From Myxococcales bacterium (GTDB lineage Bacteria > Myxococcota_A > Bradymonadia > REDH01): DNA of 32,896 nucleotides. This document shows, one piece after another, positions 7,010 to 15,515 of this stretch (the first letter of the stretch is position 1; each line of letters opens with the position of its first letter). The stretch covers positions 1 through 32,896 of the forward strand of contig CANMDT010000024.1 of NCBI GenBank assembly GCA_947496715.1. Reading direction: 5' to 3'. Below the pieces are notes generated by a model. That model was not told where the DNA came from. It saw only the letters and a list, made by a program, of their open reading frames with translations, and did not search any database. The position numbers and the translations under genes were made by a program.

Positions 7010-7945
7010 CTACTCGGCCTCTTTGACGGTGCCGGGGCGCCAGATGGTTCCGGGGCCGACCTCGTCAGCGATGGTGGGCAGTGCCCAGCCGGGCTGACCC
7101 GTGATACGCCGCCGGATGTAGTTGGGCAGCGCGATGCAGGCACGCATCACATCGGCGTTGAAGACGCGGAGTTCGGGCTCGAGGGCCGCAACCCGCGCCT
7201 CCGGCACCGGCACTGCGCCAACATCGATGCCCTGGCTGGCGGCCGTGAAGGCCCATACGCAGCCGGGGTAGGAGAGCGTCTGCCCGAGGTAGAGGCGGGC
7301 ATGCTTGTAGATGGAGGAGAGCAGTTCGTGGATGCGGGCGACGCGGTCGAGGTAGAAGCTCGGTGAATCGCTCTGCGGCACAAGGATGCCTGTCTCGCCC
7401 AGCAGCGCCGCGCAGTTGCGGTAGAAGCCTTCGGTGAAGAGGTCGACTGCGGCATCAACCGGGTCGGTCGAGTCGACGAGGATGAGGTCATACTGCTCGC
7501 GGTTGGCGACAGCCCGCTCCACGAAGGCCACGCCGTCATCGACGATGACACGGGCCTTGGGGTGGTCGAGCGCTGCTGCGACGTCGGGGAAGTACTGCCG
7601 CGAGACGCGGATGACCTCGCCGTCGATGTCGACGAGATGGGCCTCTTCGACCTCGGGATGCCGGAGCACCTCGCGAAGCGTGCCGCCGTCGCCGCCGCCG
7701 ATGATGAGCACCCGCTTGGGCGACGGATGGGCGAACATGGCCATGTGCGTCAGCATCTCGTGGTAGCCGCTCTCGTCCCGCTCGGTCACATTGGTGACGC
7801 CGCCGAGGGCGAGGACCATGCCGTAATCCAGGGCCTCAAAGACCTCGATCTTCTGGAACGGTGTCTCGAACGACTCGTGGAACTTCGTCACCGTGAAGGT
7901 GAGGAAGGTGTTTTTGGTCCAGGGGTCGAAGTAGCGGTCCGACAT
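7010..7945 (-). CDS. speE: Spermidine synthase (polyamine aminopropyltransferase)
   Basis: Transfers the aminopropyl group from decarboxylated AdoMet to putrescine. The 311-residue protein has the N-terminal beta-domain and a Rossmann methyltransferase-like core: TERDESGYHEM at 54-64, GGGDGG at 83-88, acidic HLVDID at 103-108, VDDG at 135-138 and DSTDP at 158-162 with the catalytic Asp. The usual segment before TERDE is LALDGV-I-Q; here it reads LALGGVTN, so the substrate-site Gln is Asn52 and the preceding Asp is Gly. This may shift amine preference. GAGGTG ahead of the ATG at 7945 supports the start. It completes, with SpeD, the AdoMet-dependent spermidine route. It diverges from polX across about 160 bases that must hold both promoters. 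No putrescine-forming gene is in view. Confidence 0.93.
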   Translation of the reverse strand: MSDRYFDPWTKNTFLTFTVTKFHESFETPFQKIEVFEALDYGMVLALGGVTNVTERDESGYHEMLTHMAMFAHPSPKRVLIIGGGDGGTLREVLRHPEVEEAHLVDIDGEVIRVSRQYFPDVAAALDHPKARVIVDDGVAFVERAVANREQYDLILVDSTDPVDAAVDLFTEGFYRNCAALLGETGILVPQSDSPSFYLDRVARIHELLSSIYKHARLYLGQTLSYPGCVWAFTAASQGIDVGAVPVPEARVAALEPELRVFNADVMRACIALPNYIRRRITGQPGWALPTIADEVGPGTIWRPGTVKEAE

Positions 7946-8107
7946 CGTTCACCTCAGTTTGCAGCGGCCGTGGCGTCCTCACCACGTGCGTGGGAGCGGG
8001 CGCGACCCTCTAGAACCTTTGCGCGGCAATGCAAGAGAAGCGACGCGGGGTCGACAGCGGCGGGGAGCGCTCACTAGGAGTCGCAGGCCTCTTGCGGTGG
8101 TGAGCCC

Positions 8108-9790
8108 ATGAACAACATCGACTTCGCAGCGCTGCTCGACGACATCGCACAGCTGCTGGCGCTGACCGACACGAACCCCTTCCGCGTGAAGGCCTACGAG
8201 AACGCGTCGCGGCTCGTCCGAGGCATGGAGGAGCCCATCGCACCGCTGGTTGCCGGAGGCACCGTCACCTCGCTCAAGGGCATCGGCAAGGGCATCGCCG
8301 CCGACCTCGAGCAGATGCTTGCCACGGGCAGCTGCGAGTCGCTCGATGCGCTGCGCGCCGCCATTCCTCCCGGCTACGCCGACCTCACCCGGGTCCGCGG
8401 GCTCGGCCCCAAGCGGATCCAGACGCTGCGCGCCGAGCTGGGCATCGAGAACTTGGACGCGCTCGAGGAGGCTGCGGCCTCCGGACGCCTCGCGACGGTG
8501 TCGGGACTAACGGAGAAGGCTGTCGCGAAGATGACGGATGAGATTCGACGCATCCGCGCCGCAGGCTCTGGCGTCGTCGTGGGCTCCGCCTTCCGCGCCG
8601 GACTGGCCCTCCGCGACTGGGTTGCAAGCCAGCTTGGAGAGGGAGCTACTGTGACGCTCGCAGGCAGTGTCGCGCGCGGCGATGAACTCCATCACGAAGT
8701 GGTCGTCGCGGTCTCTGCAGCAGCGCCCGCGGACTGCCTCGAGCAGCTCCGTGCAGCAGCGGGAGGCGGAGCAATCGAGAGCGGTGCGCTGCTGCTCGAG
8801 GAGCGCGCTGGGCTGCGGCGCCGCGTCGTCGCAGCCAAGCCCGACAAGGCGCCCGCGCAGTGGCTCGCGGAGACCGCAACGCCGGCTGTCATGAGCGCGT
8901 TGCAGGCCCGGGCCACGGAGCGCGGGCTCGGCGATTTGCGCGCGCTCCGCGCCACCAACGCCGCGGCACTGTTCGCCCTGCTCGACCTTCCCAACCTGCC
9001 TCCTGAGCTCCTCAGCGACCCGCGCGGACTCGAAGCCTCCGCCGACGACATCGAAGCACTCGTGAGCCTCGACAAGATGCGCCGCGACCTCCACCTTCAC
9101 ACCACCTGGAGCGACGGCGGCAACACCATCCTCGAGATGGCCACCGCCGCCGCCGCGCGAGGCTACGACGCCATCGCCGTCACCGACCACTCGCCCTCGC
9201 TCACCGTCGCGCGCGGCCTCTCCGCCGAGCGACTCACCGCGCAGATTGCGGAGCTTCGAGCCGCCGACGCGCCCGTCCGGCTCTTCACGGGACTCGAGGT
9301 CGACATCCTCGCCGACGGACAGCTCGACATGGAGCCCGCGCTCCTCGACGACCTCGACTGGGTCGTCGGCTCCGTCCACGGCCAGATGAGCCAGCAGCCG
9401 GCCGTCATGACCGACCGCCTCCTGCGCGCCATCAGCTCCGGCCGCATCGATGCGCTGGGGCACCCAACGGGGCGCATCCTCGGCGGTAGACCGGGCTTCG
9501 ACTTCGACATCGACGCCGTCTTTGACGCCTGCGAAACCCACGGCGTCGCGCTCGAGCTCAACGCCGCCCCCGAACGCCTCGACCTCAACGACAACATGCT
9601 CCGCATCGCGCTCGCACGCCCCGGCCTCCGCTTCGTCATCAACACCGACGCCCACTCGGTGCCTGAGCTCTCGCAGATGCATCACGGCGTCCGCATGGCG
9701 CGGAGGGCGGGGGTCCCCGCAAGCCGCGTCCTCAACTGCCTCGACGCGGAGGCCTTCGCGCGCCACCTCGCGACACGGCGACCGCAATGA
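8108..9790 (+). CDS. polX: PolX-family protein with degenerate polymerase core and intact PHP domain
   Basis: A 560-residue protein with the full architecture of bacterial family X DNA polymerase. It has an N-terminal helical 8-kDa domain (about 1-75), a helix-hairpin-helix (VRGLGPKRIQTL, 96-107), a palm region (about 155-270) and a C-terminal PHP phosphoesterase (about 325-555). The PHP metal ligands are present: DLHLH (327-331), TDH (359-361), Glu397, His424, GHP (451-453) and DAH (514-516). The palm keeps Gly186-Ser187 and Arg190-Gly191. Where active PolX has GD-I-D, this protein reads HHEVVV (195-200), and the third Asp region reads LRRRVV (236-241). All three catalytic aspartates therefore appear lost. 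It probably acts as a 3'-5' nuclease, AP-site or phosphoesterase protein rather than a polymerase. The stop overlaps the lysO-like start (ATGA). Confidence 0.88.
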   Translation: MNNIDFAALLDDIAQLLALTDTNPFRVKAYENASRLVRGMEEPIAPLVAGGTVTSLKGIGKGIAADLEQMLATGSCESLDALRAAIPPGYADLTRVRGLGPKRIQTLRAELGIENLDALEEAAASGRLATVSGLTEKAVAKMTDEIRRIRAAGSGVVVGSAFRAGLALRDWVASQLGEGATVTLAGSVARGDELHHEVVVAVSAAAPADCLEQLRAAAGGGAIESGALLLEERAGLRRRVVAAKPDKAPAQWLAETATPAVMSALQARATERGLGDLRALRATNAAALFALLDLPNLPPELLSDPRGLEASADDIEALVSLDKMRRDLHLHTTWSDGGNTILEMATAAAARGYDAIAVTDHSPSLTVARGLSAERLTAQIAELRAADAPVRLFTGLEVDILADGQLDMEPALLDDLDWVVGSVHGQMSQQPAVMTDRLLRAISSGRIDALGHPTGRILGGRPGFDFDIDAVFDACETHGVALELNAAPERLDLNDNMLRIALARPGLRFVINTDAHSVPELSQMHHGVRMARRAGVPASRVLNCLDAEAFARHLATRRPQ

Positions 9791-10716
9791 CCATCCTGCT
9801 CTGGTTCGTCGCCGGCCTGGCGCTCGGACTCCTGCTGCGCAGCAGCGAGGCGCTCCTCGCGCGGGTCGCACAGTTCGTCATGTTCACGGTCTACGCCGTG
9901 GTCGCAGCGCAGGGCATCTACCTGGGCTCCACGCCGTCGCTTCAGGGGACCTTCGGCATCACGGCGCTCCACGGACTGCTCTTCGCGCTGCTCGTCTCGG
10001 CCGCTACGGTCGGCGTCGCGCATCTCATTTTTGGGTCGCGTGGCGACGAGCGGCGCGTCTCCGTCTCGCTCGACCGGGCGCTGCTGCTCCACGGGCTCCG
10101 CTCCGCAGCAGGGGTGCTGGGGCTGCTGCTCACGACCGCGCTTGCCGGCAGCCTCTTCGCCTCCAAGCTCGCTCCCTTCCGCTCCTACCTCGGCTGGCCG
10201 CTGGTGGCGCTGCTGGTCAGCATCGGCATCGAGACAGGCATCCGCCGCCGCGAGTTGGCCGAGCAGCTGCGCTCGCTCCGGACGGTGGCGGGCATCGCGG
10301 CTACCGCGCTCGGAGGCGCCCTCATCGCAGGCCTGCTGCTAGCGATCCTTCTGCCCTACCCGCTCCCTGCGATGATGGCCGGTGCGCTTGGCTGCGGCTT
10401 CTACTCCGTCTCCGGCCCGCTCATCACCGAACTGGCCGGCCCCGACGCAGGCGCCGTCGTGCTCCTCGGCAACCTCCTCCGCGAGAGCATCGCGATGTGC
10501 ATCATCGGCCTGCTCCCCTCCCTCCGCATCGGCCCCGAGGCCGCCATCGCACTCGGCGGCGCAACCTCGATGGACTCGACACTCCCCTTCCTCAGCCGCA
10601 CCTACGGAGGCCAGGCCACGCTGCGTGCCATCGGCGTCGGCTTCGTGTTGAGCCTGGCGGTTCCTGTGATGGTCCCCGCGGCCTACTGGCTGCTCCAAAA
10701 GCTCTCGTCAGGCTAG
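9787..10716 (+). CDS. lysO: LysO-family lysine exporter (DUF340 membrane protein)
   Basis: A 309-residue inner-membrane protein with eight to ten hydrophobic segments, resembling E. coli LysO (YbjE), which exports L-lysine and toxic lysine analogues. The C-terminal half carries the family hallmarks: GCGFYSVSGPLITELAGPDAG is close to the LysO glycine/serine segment (part of it spans residues 200-220). It is followed by LLGNLLRESIAM and GGATSMDSTLPFLSRTYGG, where the TSMD-TLP loop holds conserved charged/polar residues. The ATG at 9787 overlaps the polX stop by four bases, an arrangement that implies translational coupling but no obvious shared function. No lysine riboswitch-like leader is possible given the overlap. 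Confidence 0.85.
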   Translation: MTILLWFVAGLALGLLLRSSEALLARVAQFVMFTVYAVVAAQGIYLGSTPSLQGTFGITALHGLLFALLVSAATVGVAHLIFGSRGDERRVSVSLDRALLLHGLRSAAGVLGLLLTTALAGSLFASKLAPFRSYLGWPLVALLVSIGIETGIRRRELAEQLRSLRTVAGIAATALGGALIAGLLLAILLPYPLPAMMAGALGCGFYSVSGPLITELAGPDAGAVVLLGNLLRESIAMCIIGLLPSLRIGPEAAIALGGATSMDSTLPFLSRTYGGQATLRAIGVGFVLSLAVPVMVPAAYWLLQKLSSG

Positions 10717-10773
10717 GAGGCGGACGCTACAGACCGCCCTCGCCCGTTGTTCCATTCTGTCTAGGTTTCGTAC

Positions 10774-12393
10774 ATGCTGCGCTTCGAATCTGTCTCCAAG
10801 TCGCACGGTCAGCAGATCATCTTCCTCGAGGCCTCCATGAGCGTCTTCGCGGGAGAAAAAGTGGGGCTCGTCGGGCCCAACGGGGCCGGCAAGTCGACCG
10901 TCTTCCGCATGTTCGTGGGCACCGAGGTTGCAGACACAGGCTCTGTCTCGGTCGATCGTGGCGTCACGCTTGGCTACTTCGATCAGGATGTGGGCGAGAT
11001 GTCGGGCCGCTCCGTTCTCGAAGAGACGGTTGCGGGCGCTGGCGAGGTCTCGCGCATGGCTGCAGAGCTCGTCGAGCTCGAGGCGGGGCTCGCAGACCCC
11101 GATCGCTTCGACGAGATGGAGCGGCTGGTCGACCGCTACGGCGAGGTCCAGGCCCGCTTCGAAGAGCTCGACGGCTACTCGCTCGACTCCCGCGCACGCG
11201 ACATCCTCGCCGGCCTCGGCTTCGCTCCCGAGATGGTCGAGGGCGATGTAGGCAAGCTCTCCGGTGGCTGGAAAATGCGCGTGGCCCTCGCCCGCATCCT
11301 GCTCATGCGCCCCAGCGCGCTCCTACTCGACGAGCCCACGAATCACCTCGATATCGAGTCCATCCTCTGGCTCGAAAAGTTCCTTCAGGGCTTCGCCGGC
11401 GCACTCATCATCACCTCGCACGACCGGGAGTTCATCAACCGGCTCGTCACCCGCATCGTCGAAATCGATGGCGGCGAGATGCTCTCCTACACGGGCAACT
11501 ACGACTTCTACCTCCGCCAGCGCGAACTCATGTCGGCCCAGGCCGAAGCGCAAGCCGACCGTCAGGCCGCGATGCTCGCCAAGGAGCGCGCCTTCATCGA
11601 GCGTTTCAAAGCACGCGCAAGCCACGCCGCGCAGGTGCAATCGCGGGTGAAGAAGCTCGATAAGATTGAGCTCATCCAGCCCCCTGTCCAGCGGCGGCTC
11701 CCGCAGTTCGACTTCCGCTCGCCGCCCCGCTCCGGCGACGATGTTGTTCGCATTCAGAAGGCCAACAAGGCCTATGGCAGCAGGGTTATCTACAAAGACT
11801 TCAGCTTCCTCATCCGCCGCACCGAGCGCTGGTGCGTGATGGGCGTTAACGGCGCCGGCAAGTCGACGCTGCTCAAGATGATCGCGGGCGAGTCGCGCCC
11901 CGACGACGGCGACCTCAACGTCGGCGCGAGCGTCAAGATGGGCTACTTCGCGCAGCACGCCATGGAGCTTCTCGCGGGCGACGAGACCATCATCGAGTCG
12001 CTCGAGCGCGCCTTCCCGATGGCCTCCGTCGGCTCGCTCAAAAACCTCGCCGGCGCCTTCGGCTTCTCCGGCGACGACACCAAGAAGCTCTGCCGCCTGC
12101 TCTCCGGAGGCGAGAAGGCCCGGCTCGTCATGGCCCGCCTGCTCTACGATCCCCCGAACTTCCTCGTGCTCGACGAGCCTACGAATCACCTCGACATCGG
12201 CACCAAAGAGATGCTGGTGAACTCGCTCAAGGGCTACGAGGGCACCATGCTCTTCGTCTCGCACGATCGCTCCTTCCTCTCCGAAGTCTCCAACCGCGTG
12301 CTCGAAATCACCCAAGACGGCCCGCGGGTCTTCGAAGGCGGATATCGTGAGTATGTGGTAGCGACGGGTTACGAAGCTCCCGGCGTCCGCTAG
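10774..12393 (+). CDS. ABC-F family ATP-binding protein (ribosome-associated type)
   Basis: A soluble 539-residue protein with two ABC ATPase cassettes and no membrane segments, the layout of ABC-F translation factors. Cassette 1 has Walker A GPNGAGKST at 34-42, signature LSGGWKMR at 162-169 and Walker B LLLDEPTNHLD. Cassette 2 has Walker A GVNGAGKST at 357-365, signature LSGGEKARL at 443-451, and LVLDEPTNHLD ending at 474. Between them (about 245-310) lies a charged helical linker that would correspond to the P-site tRNA interaction motif. The LSGGWKMR form of the first signature is typical of the family. There is only a short tail after cassette 2, not the coiled coil of Uup. Whether it is an EttA/YbiT-like factor or an antibiotic-resistance type cannot be decided. 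Confidence 0.9.
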   Translation: MLRFESVSKSHGQQIIFLEASMSVFAGEKVGLVGPNGAGKSTVFRMFVGTEVADTGSVSVDRGVTLGYFDQDVGEMSGRSVLEETVAGAGEVSRMAAELVELEAGLADPDRFDEMERLVDRYGEVQARFEELDGYSLDSRARDILAGLGFAPEMVEGDVGKLSGGWKMRVALARILLMRPSALLLDEPTNHLDIESILWLEKFLQGFAGALIITSHDREFINRLVTRIVEIDGGEMLSYTGNYDFYLRQRELMSAQAEAQADRQAAMLAKERAFIERFKARASHAAQVQSRVKKLDKIELIQPPVQRRLPQFDFRSPPRSGDDVVRIQKANKAYGSRVIYKDFSFLIRRTERWCVMGVNGAGKSTLLKMIAGESRPDDGDLNVGASVKMGYFAQHAMELLAGDETIIESLERAFPMASVGSLKNLAGAFGFSGDDTKKLCRLLSGGEKARLVMARLLYDPPNFLVLDEPTNHLDIGTKEMLVNSLKGYEGTMLFVSHDRSFLSEVSNRVLEITQDGPRVFEGGYREYVVATGYEAPGVR

Positions 12394-12413
12394 CAACTCC
12401 CACAGGGTCAACC

Positions 12414-13451
12414 ATGTCGATGCAACGAAGCCTCCCGCTGGTCACGCTCCTCCTCCTCGCTGCCTGCGGCAAGGAGACCGAAGAGGCCACCGCAGACACC
12501 TCTTCCGAAGGCAGCGACGCCACCTCGGGCTCCGGCGACGCGACGGAAGGCAGCGACACCGCCTCAGGCTCGGGCTCCGGCGCGGCCGACACAACCGCCG
12601 ACGCCACGCCGCCAACCTGGCCCACCAGCACCCCCGCCCGCATCGGCGGAACCCGGCCCGCCAAGGTCAACCACCCGCGCGCCTTCACGCCGGGCAAAGA
12701 ATACCCGCTTATTATCCTGCTCCACGGCTACGGCGCCTCGGGCCTGGCCCAGGATCTCTACCTCGGTGTCTCGACGCTCGGGACGACCGAGTTCGACGCG
12801 ATCACCGTCATCCCCGACGGCACGCTCAACCGCAACAGCCAGCGCTACTGGAACGCGTCGGCCGCCTGCTGCGCCTTCTCCGAGCCCAACCCACCCGACG
12901 ACGTCGCCTACATCCGTGGGCTCATCGCAGAGGCGAAGGCCTCGATGCCCATCGATGCCGGACGCGTCTACCTCTTCGGCCACAGCAACGGTGGGTTCAT
13001 GAGCTACCGCATGGCCTGTGAGGCCTCCGACGCCATCACCGCCTTCGCCAGCCTCGCCGGCGCCGACTCCTACGCCGATGCCGACTGCCCCGCCACGACG
13101 ACCCCTGTCAGCGGCCTGCAGATGCACGGCACAGCCGACGACACCATCGCCTACGATGGCTCTTCCTCAGGCCCACTCGGCATCGGGGCCTATGCAGGCG
13201 CGCTTGTCTCGGCGCAGAACATCGCCCGACGCGCCGGTTGCGACACCACGGGTGCCGCCGGTGCAGAACTCGACCTCATGACCACGCTCGAGGGCGCCGA
13301 GACCACCACGCTGGCCTTCGACACGGGCTGCAGAGCCGGCGCTGACGCCGCGCTCTGGACGCTCCGCGGCGGAAGCCACATCCCGGTCATCAACCCTGCC
13401 GGAACCCGCGCTGCGCTCGCCTGGCTCCTCCGCCACGACCGCACGCCCTAG
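12414..13451 (+). CDS. Lipoprotein esterase of the PHB-depolymerase/feruloyl-esterase-like (LpqC) group
   Basis: A 345-residue secreted lipoprotein hydrolase. Residues 1-18 are a lipoprotein signal with lipobox LLAAC (Cys18). Residues about 20-65 are a Ser/Gly/Asp/Thr-rich tether (for example ATSGSGDATEGSDTASGSGS), a style common in predatory deltaproteobacterial groups. The alpha/beta-hydrolase domain has the oxyanion region ILLHGYG at 101-107, nucleophile Ser191 in GHSNGG, acid Asp in GTADDT (239-244) and His322 in GGSHIPV. Several cysteines (152, 153, 202, 225, 276, 306) probably form disulfides outside the cytoplasm. Family members cleave polyesters, feruloyl or acetyl esters; the substrate here is unknown. 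It follows the ABC-F gene by 20 bases, so cotranscription is possible, and it converges on the metalloprotease gene with only seven bases between. Confidence 0.85.
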   Translation: MSMQRSLPLVTLLLLAACGKETEEATADTSSEGSDATSGSGDATEGSDTASGSGSGAADTTADATPPTWPTSTPARIGGTRPAKVNHPRAFTPGKEYPLIILLHGYGASGLAQDLYLGVSTLGTTEFDAITVIPDGTLNRNSQRYWNASAACCAFSEPNPPDDVAYIRGLIAEAKASMPIDAGRVYLFGHSNGGFMSYRMACEASDAITAFASLAGADSYADADCPATTTPVSGLQMHGTADDTIAYDGSSSGPLGIGAYAGALVSAQNIARRAGCDTTGAAGAELDLMTTLEGAETTTLAFDTGCRAGADAALWTLRGGSHIPVINPAGTRAALAWLLRHDRTP

Positions 13452-13458
13452 GGCGCTC

Positions 13459-15456
13459 CTACTGCGTGAGCAGCGTCCGGCGGAGCGCGAAGCCCTGACC
13501 ATCCGAGATGGTCTCCTGCGTGTTGCCGAGCGAGAAGGGGAACATGAAGTTGGTCGCGTCGGGGCACGAGGTACCACGGTCCGGGTTGGAGCAGACCGGC
13601 GTGTCCTGGATAGGGTCTGCCTCGGTGCCGCCATGCTCCGTCGTGTGACGCAGGCCGAGGAAGTGGCCGACCTCGTGCGCCAGCGTCTGGCCCGTCATGT
13701 CGGCGCTTGTGGCGAGATACTCGGAGGTAAAGACCAGGCCGGCGCCCTCGTTTCCATGCAGGCCAGGAACGCCCGGCGCGCCCATCGAAAGTCCGAGAAG
13801 CCCCTCCGCCTCGGCCACCTGAAAGCCCTGAATCAGGAAGACATTCACGCTCAGCTTCTCGGACAGCGTCGGTCCCGGCGCGTGGCTCAGCGAGACCAGC
13901 CCGTAGCAGTCGTTGAAGTTCCGGACGATCCGGTATTGCTCCCGGTCAGTCCCTGTCACGTCGAAATAGCGCACCGTGCGGATGGTGACGCCCTCCTTGC
14001 TATAGATGCGGCGCATCGCGTCCAGCATTGTGCGCATGCCGGCGTTCTGGCCTGCGTTGGAAGCCGTGATACCAGCCACGCCAACGAGGTAGATGTTCAG
14101 GTCGATCTTGCTGCCCTCTGCGCTCTTCTGGAGCACATAGTAGCAGGGCGCATTGTCGGTCGTGGCGATCTCCAGCGTGTAACGTCCGCCGCCCTGCTGG
14201 ACGATGTTCTGGAACTGCGGCGCGGCCGGAAAGATGACCGGTGCGACCGTCTGCAGCAGGCCTGCATTGACCGTCATGAAGGCGTGGTCGGTGGCGAAGT
14301 TCGCGCCCACCTGACCGTTCGGCAGGAGCAGACGCGACGGCGCCACCAGGTCGGACTGCGAGTAGGGGACGACCGCGAAGGCAACGCTGCTCGCCGCGAT
14401 GTCGAAGGTGAGCGCGCGGCCGCCCGAGATCGAGGCGGACTGACAGACCACATTGATGCCGCCGCCGGTATCGGGCGCTGTGGGGGCCGTGGGCGAGGTT
14501 TGACCGGCAGTTCCGCAGTAGCCGTCGCCCGTTGCGGCACCGATGCAGTCGTAACCTGCGCGGCAGTCGCTGTCCTGCGCGCAGCTGACGTAGCAGGCCG
14601 ACGAGCCCGAGATGGTGCGGCAGCTGGTCGAGCGTCCGGAGGGCGCGTTGCAGCCGGCGCTGTCGCCGCCGAGTTCGGCGCAGTCGAGTGAGGTGCAATA
14701 GCCGCCTGGGAACTCGCTGCTCGTGGCGCCTCGGATACAGGTTCCACCTTTGCAGTTGATGTCTGCGCTGCAGGGAGCTCCGTCCGCGACGCCGTTCGGG
14801 TTGCGCACAGGCGACTGCGTGGCCTCGTCCGACGGAGCGCAGACGCTGTCGACCGCATCGAGCGCGAAACAATCGTAGCCAAACCGGCAGCCCCTGCTCG
14901 CATCGCAACTCTTGAGGCAGGCCGTGTCGGTCGCCGACTCCGACAGCTGCACGCAGATGCTCCCTGCGCCACAGACATCGGAGCTCGAGCAACCCGTGAT
15001 CGAGCAGTATCCGTCCACAAAGTTGGTCAGGCAGGTGCCCGACGCACACTCCGCGCCGTTGCCGCAGGGCGCGCCGATGGTGCCTGCCGCAGCGTAGGTA
15101 TCGCCCAGCCCGCTAGGCAGGCAGACCTGGTCGGCGCCTACGGCGAGGCAGTCGTAGCCGGTTCGGCAGGGGCGCAGCTCGGAGCAGTTCTCGAAACAGA
15201 GCGGGCCGCCGCCATCCACCGACAGACACTCGGCGCCGAAGATGTTGCTGCAGCCCGAGCCATCGCACTCGGGTGTCGTGCAGTAGCCCTCCGGGTAACC
15301 CTGCGCATCGGTTAGGCAGAGACCGCCGAGACACTCCTCATTGGTGGTGCAGGAGGCGCCGTCGCTGATGGAGTCGAGGTAGGAGGTCAGCACATCGCAG
15401 CCCGCGAGCAGAAGCGACGCAGCAAACAAGACGGCAGCTCTCACGAAGACTCTCAT
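13459..15456 (-). CDS. Cys-rich lipoprotein with C-terminal pappalysin-like (M43-type) metalloprotease domain
   Basis: A 665-residue exported lipoprotein. The signal peptide ends in LLLAGC (Cys20). Three homologous Cys-rich modules follow at about 33-113, 128-207 and 226-314, each with GA-x-C, a GG/SG-x-C, GYC and RxGYDC pattern. A Thr/Pro linker (319-330) leads to a beta-rich region. The zinc site is HEVGHFLGLRHT (His594, Glu595, His598, His604), followed by DTP and a Met-turn in NFMFPF. HExxHxxGxxH, DTP and the C-terminal QG together resemble family M43. The start at 15456 is chosen because GGGGAG lies seven bases before it and the lipoprotein signal begins there. An ATG at 15519 overlaps the upstream stop and would add 21 residues before the signal. 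Likely role: extracytoplasmic proteolysis; targets unknown. Confidence 0.85.
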   Translation of the reverse strand: MRVFVRAAVLFAASLLLAGCDVLTSYLDSISDGASCTTNEECLGGLCLTDAQGYPEGYCTTPECDGSGCSNIFGAECLSVDGGGPLCFENCSELRPCRTGYDCLAVGADQVCLPSGLGDTYAAAGTIGAPCGNGAECASGTCLTNFVDGYCSITGCSSSDVCGAGSICVQLSESATDTACLKSCDASRGCRFGYDCFALDAVDSVCAPSDEATQSPVRNPNGVADGAPCSADINCKGGTCIRGATSSEFPGGYCTSLDCAELGGDSAGCNAPSGRSTSCRTISGSSACYVSCAQDSDCRAGYDCIGAATGDGYCGTAGQTSPTAPTAPDTGGGINVVCQSASISGGRALTFDIAASSVAFAVVPYSQSDLVAPSRLLLPNGQVGANFATDHAFMTVNAGLLQTVAPVIFPAAPQFQNIVQQGGGRYTLEIATTDNAPCYYVLQKSAEGSKIDLNIYLVGVAGITASNAGQNAGMRTMLDAMRRIYSKEGVTIRTVRYFDVTGTDREQYRIVRNFNDCYGLVSLSHAPGPTLSEKLSVNVFLIQGFQVAEAEGLLGLSMGAPGVPGLHGNEGAGLVFTSEYLATSADMTGQTLAHEVGHFLGLRHTTEHGGTEADPIQDTPVCSNPDRGTSCPDATNFMFPFSLGNTQETISDGQGFALRRTLLTQ

Positions 15457-15463
15457 CGGCGCT

Positions 15464-15469
15464 CTCCCC
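15464..15469 (-). promoter_or_regulatory. Shine-Dalgarno of the metalloprotease lipoprotein gene
   Basis: GGGGAG on the minus strand, seven bases before the ATG at 15456. It decides in favour of this start over the ATG at 15519 that overlaps the upstream stop codon. Confidence 0.55.
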
Positions 15470-15515
15470 AAAGGTCGTGCTGCGGTGACGGGCGGCAGCG
15501 CCGCTTCTTCACCGC

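Noticed and set aside
9450-11663. 737-codon open frame on the plus strand
   Set aside because: It crosses polX, lysO and the ABC-F gene in a shifted frame; the translation is Arg/Pro/Ala low-complexity. It is a GC-bias artefact.
13444-13455. 12-base perfect palindrome CGCCCTAGGGCG at the end of the esterase gene
   Set aside because: It overlaps the stop codon, has too short a stem once a loop is allowed, and lacks a T-tract. It is most likely chance in GC-rich sequence.
13633-14691. 352-codon open frame on the plus strand
   Set aside because: Antisense to the metalloprotease lipoprotein; no signal, motif or ribosome-binding site.
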